In this document: piece after piece, positions 16,657 to 24,275 of the stretch | Layout: the number at the start of each line of letters is the position of its first letter | Position numbering within the stretch: the stretch's first letter is position 1 | From: Streptomyces sp. A2-16 | GTDB taxonomy: Bacteria > Actinomycetota > Actinomycetes > Streptomycetales > Streptomycetaceae | Reading direction: 5' to 3' | DNA length: 64,000 nt | NCBI RefSeq assembly: GCF_018128905.1 | Contig: NZ_CP063808.1 | Location: 8,308,001 to 8,372,000 of the forward strand | Notes under the pieces: generated by a model | The model's database searches: none | Told to the model about the DNA's origin: nothing | Seen by the model: only the letters and a program-made list of their open reading frames with translations | Position numbers and translations under genes: made by a program

Positions 16657-17928
16657 ATGTCCGCCATGAACACCACGACCGACGACGAAGTCACCAGTTT
16701 CCAGACCGGGTTCGCCCTGCGGCCGGACCTCGTGTTCCCGGTCCGCTCCACCGAGGACGTGGTCACCGCCGTGCGTCACGCGGCCGAGGCCGGGCTGCCG
16801 GTCTCCGTGCTGGCCACCGGACACGGACTGCCCGGCGCGGTGGAGGGCGGCGCGCTCATCAGCACCCGGCGCATGGACCGGGTGAGCATCGATCCCGGAG
16901 CCCGCACCGCCCGGATCCAGGCGGGGGTCCGCTGGGGCCAGGTGGTCGCGGCGGCCGAGCCGTACGGGCTCGCGCCGCTCAACGGCTCCGCACCGGGCGT
17001 GGGTGCCGTGTCATACACGCTGGGCGGCGGACTCGGCATCCTGGCAAGGGAGTTCGGCTACGCGGCCGATCACGTCCGCTCCCTCGACGTCGTCACCGCG
17101 GACGGCCGGCACCGCCGTGTCACCGAGGGGTCCGAGCTCTACTGGGGCCTCCTCGGCGGCGGACACCGCCTCGGGGTCGTCACCGAGCTGGAGATCGGAC
17201 TTGTCCCCGTGCGGACGCTGTACGGCGGATCGCTGGCCTTCGACGGCCGCGAGGTCGATCCCACGGCCGTGCTGCGCGCCTACAAGGAGTGGACCCGGAC
17301 CGTGCCGTCCGCACTGACCTCGTCCTTCGCGGCCGTACCGTATCCGGACGCCCCGGCGCTGCCGCCGCACCTGCGCGGGCGGTACGTCGTCTCCGTACGG
17401 GTCGCGTACACCGGCGCCGACGGTGAGCGGCTCGTCGCGCCTCTGCGGGAGACGGGCCCGGTGCTCGCGGACTCGCTGCGCGTGATGCCGTACGCCGAGA
17501 GCCGCACCATCCACAGCGATCCCGACTTCCCGCACAGCTACTACGGGGACAGCGCGGTGCTCGGTGAACTGGACGTGGAGCGGGTCGGTGAGCTGCTCGC
17601 GCGGACCGGGCCCGCCACCGGTGCCATGGTCGTCGTACAGATCAATCAGCTGGGCGGGGCGCTGGCGCGGCCCGCGCCGAACTCGGTGCCGTACCGCGAA
17701 GGGCGTTTCCTGGTACGGCTGTTGACCGGCGGCGGGCGGGACCGGGCGCGTGCGCTGCTGGACCCGGCCTTCCGGCTGCTCGCGCCGGCCGCTCTCGGCC
17801 GTGCCGTCAACTTCGCCTTCGGGGCCGGGGACCGGACCGAAGGCCTGTACGACGCCGAAACGCGCGAGAGGCTCGCCGGGTTGGAGTCGCGGTACGACCC
17901 GGCGAGCCTCCTGCGCGGGAGGGGTTAG
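16657..17928 (+). CDS. FAD-linked oxidoreductase, BBE/PCMH type
   Basis: 423 residues from ATG 16657; ATG 16666 is an alternative. FAD-binding PCMH fold: RPDLVFPVRSTEDVVTAVRH, then VSVLATGHGLPGAVEGGALI, the FAD-contact region APLNGSAPGVGAVSYTLGGG and FGYAADHVRSLDVVTADG. In bicovalent enzymes a His and a Cys tether FAD: His is present in ATGHG, but the Cys position reads GSAPGVG, so at most mono-covalent attachment is expected. The C-terminus (SRYDPASLLRGRG) keeps only part of the berberine-bridge domain. The substrate is unknown. No Shine-Dalgarno precedes the start, and the palindrome directly upstream suggests dedicated regulation. Confidence 0.85.
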   Translation: MSAMNTTTDDEVTSFQTGFALRPDLVFPVRSTEDVVTAVRHAAEAGLPVSVLATGHGLPGAVEGGALISTRRMDRVSIDPGARTARIQAGVRWGQVVAAAEPYGLAPLNGSAPGVGAVSYTLGGGLGILAREFGYAADHVRSLDVVTADGRHRRVTEGSELYWGLLGGGHRLGVVTELEIGLVPVRTLYGGSLAFDGREVDPTAVLRAYKEWTRTVPSALTSSFAAVPYPDAPALPPHLRGRYVVSVRVAYTGADGERLVAPLRETGPVLADSLRVMPYAESRTIHSDPDFPHSYYGDSAVLGELDVERVGELLARTGPATGAMVVVQINQLGGALARPAPNSVPYREGRFLVRLLTGGGRDRARALLDPAFRLLAPAALGRAVNFAFGAGDRTEGLYDAETRERLAGLESRYDPASLLRGRG

Positions 17929-18500
17929 CGCTTGACGAGCTTCCAGGCGGTGGGCAGGACACCCATCGCCAGGGCGGCCTTGAGGGCGTCGCCGAGGAGG
18001 AACGGGGTGAGGCCGGCCGCGATCGCGGCGGACAGCGACATGTCGGCCGCGTAGGCGAGGTACGGCACACCGATCGCGTAGATGATCGCCTCGCCGACCA
18101 GCATGGTGCCGGCCATGCGCAGCACGGAGCGGTCGGCGCCGCGGCGGGCCAGGGCGCCGACGGCGGCGGAGGCCAGGATCATGCCGAGGATGTAGCCGAA
18201 GGAGACGGAGAACCCGGAGGTGCCCTGGGCGAACCACGGGAGTCCGGCGAGGCCGGCCAGCGCGTACAGGGCGAGGGAGGCGACACCGCGGCGGGCGCCG
18301 AGGGTCGTGCCGACGAGGAGGGCGGCGAAGGTCTGGCCGGTCACCGGCACCGGGGAGCCTGGCACCGGCACGGCGATCTGCGCCGCGAGACCGGTGAGCG
18401 CGGCGCCGCCCACCACGAGCGCGACGTCCCGGACGCGGGAGGCGGGGATCAGGTCGGCGAGGACCTGGCCGGTGCGAAGGGGGGCGACGGCGGTGCTCAT
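17925..18500 (-). CDS. bioY: BioY biotin transporter substrate-binding membrane protein
   Basis: 191 residues, S-component of an ECF-type vitamin transporter. Family motifs are VPVPGSPVPVTGQTFAALLV, LGARRGVASLALYALAGLAG and FGYILGMILAS, with six predicted helices. It binds biotin and works with a shared EcfAT module encoded elsewhere. The stop overlaps the convergent FAD oxidoreductase end by four bases. Upstream (reverse) lie two copies of CCTTTGTCGGG that could be regulator sites. Confidence 0.93.
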   Translation of the reverse strand: MSTAVAPLRTGQVLADLIPASRVRDVALVVGGAALTGLAAQIAVPVPGSPVPVTGQTFAALLVGTTLGARRGVASLALYALAGLAGLPWFAQGTSGFSVSFGYILGMILASAAVGALARRGADRSVLRMAGTMLVGEAIIYAIGVPYLAYAADMSLSAAIAAGLTPFLLGDALKAALAMGVLPTAWKLVKR

Positions 18501-18771
18501 GGGGACTCCGCGAGGGTGTGAACGGCGAGGGACATCGTGACGCTATCCCAGCGCGCTCCGGCCGATCACCGTCAGCGCCCGACAAAGGGGGGAGCGGCGG
18601 CTTGGTCGGCTCCCGACAAAGGATGCCGGTTACACCTGGTACGGCGTGACGCCGGTCACTGAGGTGAGGTGGCCGTGGCTACAGGGGCACGGAGCCGCAC
18701 CACTGTGGGGAATCACCAAATGAATCCTAGTGGTCTGGTCGGATTCACCCTTCCTGACCTACTCTTCGGAC
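18501..18771. other. Regulatory interval between bioY and the ROK/sulfonate cluster
   Basis: No gene is seen. It contains a direct repeat CCCGACAAAGG (18578-18588 and 18612-18622, 34 bases apart) that could serve bioY, and the half-sites at 18709-18747 and TACTCT -10 box at 18760-18765 described for the leader peptide. Confidence 0.5.
18709..18747. promoter_or_regulatory. Three related half-sites in the promoter of the leader peptide/ROK gene
   Basis: GGAATCA at 18709-18715, TGAATCC at 18721-18727 and GGATTCA at 18741-18747. The last two form a perfect inverted repeat whose centres are 20 bases (two turns) apart; the first two form one with a single mismatch. They lie just upstream of the -10 box at 18760-18765, an operator position. 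The bound regulator is unknown; autoregulation by the ROK protein is possible. Confidence 0.45.
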
Positions 18772-18858
18772 ATGGTCGCCCAGTCCCGGAACTTCTCGTC
18801 GCGTCGCCACGTCGACCTGCGACGTGTGGGCACGGCCGTCTGTCGCCGTCCGGTGTGA
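18772..18858 (+). CDS. Putative leaderless leader peptide, 28 residues
   Basis: ATG to TGA, with a near-ideal leaderless arrangement: -10 hexamer TACTCT (18760-18765), six bases, then ATG. The peptide contains RRHVDLRRVGTAVCRRP. From memory, Streptomyces genomes carry many short 'putative leader peptides' with the pattern H-V/I-D-L-x-R-x-x-x-A-x-C near the end, commonly ahead of sulfur-related operons. The single Cys codon (TGT 18841) followed by Arg and Pro codons just before the stop suits ribosome-stalling control. It ends 64 bases before the ROK gene. Confidence 0.65.
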   Translation: MVAQSRNFSSRRHVDLRRVGTAVCRRPV

Positions 18859-18922
18859 GGCGGGCTCCGGCGCGCCTCGCTCTCCGAGACGTGTCGGCCC
18901 CCGTTCCCGAGGACGGTCCTCC

Positions 18923-20119
18923 ATGCCCCGCACCGCGGCACCCTCTGTCGTCCCCACTCCCACCACCTCCCGGCGCCGGACCAGCGCCAGCGTGGTCCTG
19001 CGCTCCGTGCTGGAGCACGGACCGGTGGCCCGCAGCACCATCTCCCGGCTGACCGGACTCTCCCCGGCCTCCGTCACCGACTACTGCGCCCGCTTCAGCG
19101 AACTCGGTCTGATCCGCGAGTCGGACGAGCCCCGGCGGCCCCAGGGTGTGGGCCGCCCCCATGTGCCCCTCGACCTGGACGACTCACGGTTCGTCGTGGG
19201 CGGGGTCCATGTGGCCGTCCCTTACACGACGGTGGCGCTGCTCAATCTGCGCGGGCGGGTGGTGGACCGCAGAGAGCTGCGGCACGACGGCACCGACGGC
19301 GCAGACCCGTCCGCGGTGCTGGCCCGGGCCGCCGACGGGCTCGCCGCGCTGCTGGACCGCTCCCCGCGGCTGCGGGCCCTGGGCGTCGGCTTCGCGGCCG
19401 GCGGCTGGGTGGACCGCGACTCCGGGACCGTCGTGGAGCACCCCCTGCTGGGCTGGCGCGAGGTGCCGGTGCGGGAGGTGCTCGGCGCCGCCACCGGTCT
19501 GCCGGTCCATGTGGACGGTCACGCGCGGGCGTTGGTCAACGCGGAGCGGCTGTTCGGGCGGGCGCGCGGCGGCCGGAGCGTGCTGCACCTGTTCGTCGGC
19601 AATGTGGTGGACGCGGCGTTCGCCACCCACGACGAGGTGCTCCACGGGCCGCGCTCCCAGGCGGGCGCGATCGCCCATCTGCCGGTGCCGGGCGGCACCG
19701 AGCCCTGCCCGTGCGGACGGACCGGATGCCTCCAGGTCGAGCTCAGCGAGCGGACGTTGTGCGCGCGGGCGCGGCGGGCGGGGGTCACCGACGGCACGAA
19801 CCCGATGCATGTGGTCGCGGCGGCGGCCGCCGGTGATCCGGAGGCCGCGGGTCTGCTCGTGGAGCGGGCGGCGGCCATCGGACGGGCCACCCGGCTGCTG
19901 CTCGACGTGCTGAACCCCGAGACGGTCGTGGTGACCGAGGTCGGTGTCATGCACCGGGAGGACTGCCTCGCCGCTCTGCGCGAGGGGGTGGGCGACGCGC
20001 GCGCGGCCTCTGTGATGCCGACGAGTTTCCCGGATTCCGTGCTGGCCGTGGCCGGCGGTTCGGTGGCGCTGGACGTGCTCTACCGGGATCCGCTGGCCGC
20101 GTCACCTGAGGCTATTTAA
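18923..20119 (+). CDS. ROK-family transcriptional regulator
   Basis: 398 residues. An N-terminal winged helix (VLRSVLEHGPVARSTISRLT, SPASVTDYCARFSELGLI) is followed by an actin-like sugar-kinase fold (VVGGVHVAVPYTTVALLNLR; ALGVGFAAGGWVDRDSGTVV) with the ROK zinc motif CPCGRTGCLQ preceded by GAIAHLPV. ROK regulators usually sense sugars; the strongly kinase-like ExGH is reduced here, consistent with a regulator rather than an enzyme. ATG 18923 has GAGGACGG upstream. It lies immediately before and in the same direction as the sulfonate-type operon, so it may regulate that operon rather than sugar genes. Confidence 0.85.
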   Translation: MPRTAAPSVVPTPTTSRRRTSASVVLRSVLEHGPVARSTISRLTGLSPASVTDYCARFSELGLIRESDEPRRPQGVGRPHVPLDLDDSRFVVGGVHVAVPYTTVALLNLRGRVVDRRELRHDGTDGADPSAVLARAADGLAALLDRSPRLRALGVGFAAGGWVDRDSGTVVEHPLLGWREVPVREVLGAATGLPVHVDGHARALVNAERLFGRARGGRSVLHLFVGNVVDAAFATHDEVLHGPRSQAGAIAHLPVPGGTEPCPCGRTGCLQVELSERTLCARARRAGVTDGTNPMHVVAAAAAGDPEAAGLLVERAAAIGRATRLLLDVLNPETVVVTEVGVMHREDCLAALREGVGDARAASVMPTSFPDSVLAVAGGSVALDVLYRDPLAASPEAI

Positions 20120-20152
20120 TTCAGAAACTCCGAATGTTGACAGGGCTTCCCC

Positions 20153-20212
20153 ATGACCGCGAACATCCTGTTCATGAGCCCTCGCCTGTACTGTCGCGCC
20201 CTTTGTTGCTGA
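20153..20212 (+). CDS. Cysteine-rich leader peptide (attenuator uORF) ahead of the sulfonate operon
   Basis: MTANILFMSPRLYCRALCC then TGA: 19 residues with three Cys, two of them the last sense codons (TGT TGC TGA). A consensus -35 TTGACA sits at 20137-20142, which with GAACAT (20161-20166) would give a leaderless start at the internal ATG 20174, yielding MSPRLYCRALCC; alternatively AGGG precedes ATG 20153. Short ORFs ending in Cys codons are established cysteine-responsive attenuators upstream of sulfur genes in mycobacteria. A small hairpin (20212-20227) overlaps the stop. The downstream gene is a sulfonate-type binding protein, the expected target. Confidence 0.75.
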   Translation: MTANILFMSPRLYCRALCC

Positions 20213-20240
20213 CACGTTGCCCCGTGTGACGCGCTCATTT

Positions 20241-20307
20241 CTCTCGCATGAACTCTCGCATGAACTCTCTTCTCCCAGAGTTTTCCCGTGCGCTGATTCC
20301 AGGAGTT
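20241..20307 (+). promoter_or_regulatory. Tandem repeat and alternative pairings between leader peptide and binding-protein gene
   Basis: A 12-base unit CTCTCGCATGAA is repeated (20241-20252, 20253-20264) and begun a third time. This yields two AACTCTC copies (20251, 20263) that can pair with AGAGTT (20277-20282) or, less stably, with GAGTT inside the ribosome site AGGAGTT (20301-20307). This could let leader translation toggle access to the ssu-type ribosome site. Structure inferred by eye only. Confidence 0.45.
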
Positions 20308-20312
20308 TCCCC

Positions 20313-21380
20313 ATGTCTTTTTCCCGTACGTCCGGCGTCGACCGGCGCCTGTTCCTCTCCTCCCTCCTCGGTGCCGCGGCCGGCGTCGCCGGGCTCAGCG
20401 GCTGCGCCTCCAGCAGTGCCGCCGCGGACAGCGAGGAGGCCCTGTCCGCCCCGCTCGCCGCCAAGGTCCCGGCCGGCACGAGTCTGAAGATCGCCTCGTA
20501 CCTGGGCACTCAGCAACTCCAGTTCAAGCTCGCAAAGTTGGGCGAGCTACCGTTCAAAGTGGCCGGATGGGCCAATATCGGCGCGGGTCCCGATGTCATC
20601 AACGCCTTTCGCGCGGGCTCCCTCGACATCGGCAACAACGCGGGTATTCCGCCGATCCAGGCGCATTACCAGGGATACGACGCGAAGATCGTCGCGATCA
20701 ACATCACCCGCAAGCCGAACTACCTTTTCGCCACCAAGCCGGGCAGCGACATCCGCACAGTCGAGGACTTCAAGGGCAGGAAACTCGCCTTCTCGCAGGG
20801 ACAGGCCCAGGGCGTGGTCCTGCTGCGGGCGCTGAAGCAGGCCGGGCTCTCCTACGACGAGGTGAAGCTGGTCCCGCTGACCAGCAACCAGTTCTTCACC
20901 GCGCTCCAGTCCGGCCAGGTGGACGTGGCCCCGCTCGCCAACAGCCAGGCGCCCGCCTACCTCCAGCAGTACGGGGCCAAGGGCGCCCGTGCCATCACCA
21001 CCGACGTGGTCGACCTGCTCAACCTGCTGTGGGCGCCCGTCTCGGTGCTGAGCGACCCCGCGAAGGCCGGCGCGGTCGCCGCCTACGTCCCGTACTGGGC
21101 CAAGGGACAGGTGTGGACGTACGAGCACCCCGACATCTGGAACGAGGAGTTCTACGTGAAGACGCAGAACCTGACGCTCCCCCAGGCGAAGGCGGTCACC
21201 GCGCTCGCCAACAAGCCGCTGTTCCCGCCGAGCTGGGCCGAGGCGATCAAGTGGGAGCAGGAGACCGCGGACCTGCTGGCGGAGGGCGGCTTCGTGAAGA
21301 AGTTCGACGTGAGCGATCTCTTCGACCGCCGCTTCGAGGGCATCGCGGCGAAGTCCGTGGCCGCGGAGTACCGGAGGTGA
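20313..21380 (+). CDS. Sulfonate/nitrate-type ABC transporter substrate-binding lipoprotein
   Basis: 355 residues of the SsuA/NrtA/TauA fold. The signal contains RRLFLSSLLGAAAGVAGLSGC: a Tat-like double Arg followed by lipobox LSGC, so it is lipid-anchored at the Cys. Typical family segments are DVINAFRAGSLDIGNNAG, GQAQGVVLLRALKQAGLSYD and TALQSGQVDVAPLANSQAP. It delivers sulfonates or related organosulfur compounds to the permease. ATG 20313 has AGGAG eight bases upstream. First gene of a tightly packed operon; regulation by the Cys-rich leader peptide upstream is likely. Confidence 0.9.
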   Translation: MSFSRTSGVDRRLFLSSLLGAAAGVAGLSGCASSSAAADSEEALSAPLAAKVPAGTSLKIASYLGTQQLQFKLAKLGELPFKVAGWANIGAGPDVINAFRAGSLDIGNNAGIPPIQAHYQGYDAKIVAINITRKPNYLFATKPGSDIRTVEDFKGRKLAFSQGQAQGVVLLRALKQAGLSYDEVKLVPLTSNQFFTALQSGQVDVAPLANSQAPAYLQQYGAKGARAITTDVVDLLNLLWAPVSVLSDPAKAGAVAAYVPYWAKGQVWTYEHPDIWNEEFYVKTQNLTLPQAKAVTALANKPLFPPSWAEAIKWEQETADLLAEGGFVKKFDVSDLFDRRFEGIAAKSVAAEYRR

Positions 21381-21385
21381 GCGCC

Positions 21386-22225
21386 GTGACCACGACCGAA
21401 GCCGCCGTCACGGTCGCCCCGGCCGAGGACACGCCCCAGGTTCGCAGGCGACGCCGGCTCTCCCCCGGCAGGCGGCTGCCCGCCGCCCGGCTCGGCGGGC
21501 CGGTCCTCCTCCTCGCGCTCTGGGCCGCCGCCTCCGCCGCGGGACGGCTCGACCCGGCCGCGGTCCCGGCGCCGTGGACGGTGGTGCGGACCGGTGTGCG
21601 GCTGTGGACCGACGGGACCCTGCCCACCGACGTCCTGACCTCGCTGCGGCGGGCCGCGTCCGGGTTCGCGATCGGCCTGGCCGCCGGTGTCCTGCTGGCC
21701 CTGGCCTCCGGCCTCAGCCGGGCCGGCGAGGCGCTGATCGACGGCACGGTCAACCTCAACCGGGCGATCCCGACCCTCGGTCTGATCCCGCTGTTCATCC
21801 TCTGGCTGGGCATCGGCGAGACCTTCAAGGTCGCCATCATCGCGATCGTCGTCTACATCCCGATCTATCTGAACACCCATGCCGCGCTGTCCGGCATCGA
21901 CCACCGCTTCGTCGAACTCGCCGAGGTCCAGGGCCTGTCGAGGTGGGCGTTCGTACGGCAGATCGTCATCCCCGGCGCGCTGCCCGGATTCTTCGTGGGA
22001 CTCCGGCTCGGCGTCACCGGCTCCTGGCTGGGTCTGGTCGTCCTGGAGCAGATCAACGCCACCAGCGGACTCGGCTACATGATGTTCCAGGCCCAGAACT
22101 ACGGCCAGAGCGATGTGATCCTCGTCGGTCTCGTCGTCTACGGCGTCTTCGGCCTGGTCTCCGACAGCGCGGTCCGTCTCGTCGAACGGAGGGTGCTGTC
22201 ATGGCGACGCACTCTGAGCAGCTGA
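21386..22225 (+). CDS. Sulfonate-type ABC transporter permease (SsuC-like)
   Basis: 279 residues with six hydrophobic segments and the BPD-transporter EAA loop (VELAEVQGLSRWAFVRQIVI, then PGALPGFFVGLRLG). NRAIPTLGLIPLFILWLGIG is typical of SsuC/TauC/NrtB proteins. GTG 21386 was chosen because GGAGG (21373-21377) is eight bases upstream; an earlier GTG at 21377 overlaps the previous stop as GTGA. The 3' end overlaps the ATPase gene by 25 bases, showing strong co-translation. Confidence 0.9.
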   Translation: MTTTEAAVTVAPAEDTPQVRRRRRLSPGRRLPAARLGGPVLLLALWAAASAAGRLDPAAVPAPWTVVRTGVRLWTDGTLPTDVLTSLRRAASGFAIGLAAGVLLALASGLSRAGEALIDGTVNLNRAIPTLGLIPLFILWLGIGETFKVAIIAIVVYIPIYLNTHAALSGIDHRFVELAEVQGLSRWAFVRQIVIPGALPGFFVGLRLGVTGSWLGLVVLEQINATSGLGYMMFQAQNYGQSDVILVGLVVYGVFGLVSDSAVRLVERRVLSWRRTLSS

Positions 22226-22926
22226 CCCGGCCCGCGGTGCAACTCCGCGGCCTGACCAGGTCGTTCGACGGGCGTACCGTCCTCGACGGCGTCGACCTCG
22301 ACATCCCGGCCGGACAGTTCGTCGCCCTGCTCGGGCACAGCGGCTCCGGCAAGAGCACGCTGCTGCGGGCGGTGGCGGGCCTGGACCACGAGGTCGCCGG
22401 AAGCGGCCGGCTCACCGCCCCCGAAAGGGTGTCCGTGGTCTTCCAGGACTCCCGGCTGCTGCCCTGGCGGCGGGTCCTGGACAACGTCCTGCTGGGCACG
22501 GACGGCGAGGAACGGGGCCGCGAGGCGCTCGCCGAGGTGGGCCTGAAGGGCCGCGAACGGGCCTGGCCGAGCGAGCTCTCCGGCGGCGAGGCCCAGCGCG
22601 CGGCACTGGCCCGCTCACTGGTCCGCGAGCCCGAACTCCTGCTGGCCGACGAGCCGTTCGGGGCCCTCGACGCCCTGACACGCATCAGGATGCACGCCCT
22701 GCTGAGGGAGCTGTGGAAGCGCCACCAGCCGTCCGTCCTGCTCGTCACCCACGACGTGGACGAGGCGATCGTGCTCGCCGACCGGGTGCTCGTGCTCGAA
22801 CAGGGCCGCATCGGCCTCGACCTGACCATCGACCGCCCGCACCCGCGCTCCTACCGGGATCCCCTGCTGGGCGAGTACCGCGAACGACTGCTGGCCGCAC
22901 TCGGCGTCACGGAGGACCACGCATGA
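22201..22926 (+). CDS. Sulfonate-type ABC transporter ATPase (SsuB-like)
   Basis: 241 residues. Walker A GHSGSGKST, Q-loop VVFQDSRLLPWRRVLDN (the LLPW form is typical of SsuB/TauB/NrtD), signature LSGGEAQRAALARSL, Walker B LLLADEPFGALD, switch VTHDVDEA. It energises import by the adjacent permease. ATG 22201 lies inside the permease 3' end, with GGAGGG upstream. Its own stop overlaps the next start as ATGA. Confidence 0.93.
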   Translation: MATHSEQLTRPAVQLRGLTRSFDGRTVLDGVDLDIPAGQFVALLGHSGSGKSTLLRAVAGLDHEVAGSGRLTAPERVSVVFQDSRLLPWRRVLDNVLLGTDGEERGREALAEVGLKGRERAWPSELSGGEAQRAALARSLVREPELLLADEPFGALDALTRIRMHALLRELWKRHQPSVLLVTHDVDEAIVLADRVLVLEQGRIGLDLTIDRPHPRSYRDPLLGEYRERLLAALGVTEDHA

Positions 22927-24260
22927 CCGCAAGACAGCTCCATCTCAACGCGTTCCTGATGAACACCGGCCACCACGAGGCCTCCTGGCGGCTCCCCGAG
23001 AGCGACCCGTTCGCGCATGTCTCGCTCGACCACTACGTCCGTCTCGCCAGGATCGCCGAGCGCGGCACCTTCGACTCGCTCTTCCTCGCCGACGGACCGC
23101 AGTTGTGGAGCGACCTCGCCCAGCGGCCCGCGGGCGCGCTGGAGCCGCTCACGCTGCTGACCGCGCTGGCCGTGGCCACCGAGCACATCGGGCTGATCGC
23201 GACCGCCTCCACCTCCTACAACTCCCCCTACAACCTGGCCCGGAAGTTCGCCTCGCTGGACATCGTCAGCGGCGGCCGGGCGGGCTGGAACATCGTCACC
23301 ACCGCGGGCCGGGAGGCGGCCCGCAACTTCGGTCTGGAGCACGAGCCCGCGCACGCGGACCGGTACGCCCGGGCCGCCGAGTTCCTCGACGTGGCCCTCA
23401 AGCTCTGGGACAGCTGGGAGGACGACGCGATCGTCGGCGACAAGGCGGCCGGCGTCTGGGGCGACGACACGAAGATCCACCCGCCCCGGCACCGGGGGAA
23501 GTACTTCAGCGTCGAGGGCGCGCTCAACGTGCCGCGCACTCCCCAGGGATACCCGCTGCTCGTGCAGGCGGGCTCCAGCGAGGACGGCAAGGAGTTCGCG
23601 TCCCGGTACGCGGAGGCGGTGTTCACCGCCCAGCAGACCATCGAGGACGCGCGGGCCTTCTACGCCGACCTCAAGGCGCGCACCGCCGCGGCCGGCCGGG
23701 ACCCGGAGCACATCAAGGTGCTCCCCGGCATCGTCCCCGTCATCGGCGCCACGGAGACCGAGGCGCTCGCGAAGGAGCGCGAGCTGGAGGACCACATCGT
23801 GCACCGGCACGGTGTGGCCAATCTGGAGCGGCTGCTGCAACTGCCGGCGGGAACGCTGGAGCTGGACCGGCAGCTGCCCTCCGACCTGCCGCCCGAGTCC
23901 GCCGTCGAGGGCGCCAAGAGCCGCTACACGCTCGTCGTGGAGCTGGCCCGGCGCGAGCGCCTGACCGTGCGCCGGCTGATCGGGCGGCTCGGCGGCGGGC
24001 GCGGCCATCTCACCTTCGCCGGCACGCCCGAACAGGTCGCCGACGCCATCGAGACCTGGTTCACGCAGGGAGCCGCCGACGGCTTCAACATCATGCCCCC
24101 GGTCCTGCCGTCCGGTCTGGACGCCTTCGTCGACCACGTCGTCCCGCTCCTGCGCGCCCGCGGCCTGCTCCGCGCGGAGTACGGGCCCCGCCGGACCCTG
24201 CGGGAGCGCTACGGCCTCCCGCGCCCCGCCAACCAGTACGCCCAGCCCGTCCACGTCTAG
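22923..24260 (+). CDS. LLM-class flavin-dependent monooxygenase (NtaA/DszA/SnaA family)
   Basis: 445 residues. TIM-barrel FMNH2 monooxygenase of the long NtaA/SnaA/DszA branch: LHLNAFLMNTGHHEASWRLP start, FDSLFLADGP, STSYNSPYNLARKFASLDIV, SGGRAGWNIVTT and GYPLLVQAGSSEDGKEFASR. Such enzymes desulfonate or oxygenate organosulfur or aromatic substrates using reduced FMN from a separate reductase, which is not in this window. ATG 22923 overlaps the ATPase stop (ATGA). Position within the sulfonate import operon supports a role in releasing sulfite from imported compounds. Confidence 0.9.
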   Translation: MTARQLHLNAFLMNTGHHEASWRLPESDPFAHVSLDHYVRLARIAERGTFDSLFLADGPQLWSDLAQRPAGALEPLTLLTALAVATEHIGLIATASTSYNSPYNLARKFASLDIVSGGRAGWNIVTTAGREAARNFGLEHEPAHADRYARAAEFLDVALKLWDSWEDDAIVGDKAAGVWGDDTKIHPPRHRGKYFSVEGALNVPRTPQGYPLLVQAGSSEDGKEFASRYAEAVFTAQQTIEDARAFYADLKARTAAAGRDPEHIKVLPGIVPVIGATETEALAKERELEDHIVHRHGVANLERLLQLPAGTLELDRQLPSDLPPESAVEGAKSRYTLVVELARRERLTVRRLIGRLGGGRGHLTFAGTPEQVADAIETWFTQGAADGFNIMPPVLPSGLDAFVDHVVPLLRARGLLRAEYGPRRTLRERYGLPRPANQYAQPVHV

Positions 24261-24275
24261 GAAGGACCCCACCCC

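Noticed and set aside
20241..20269. Short CRISPR-like or SSR repeat
   Set aside because: Only about 2.4 copies of a 12-base unit without spacers; better explained as a leader RNA structure element.
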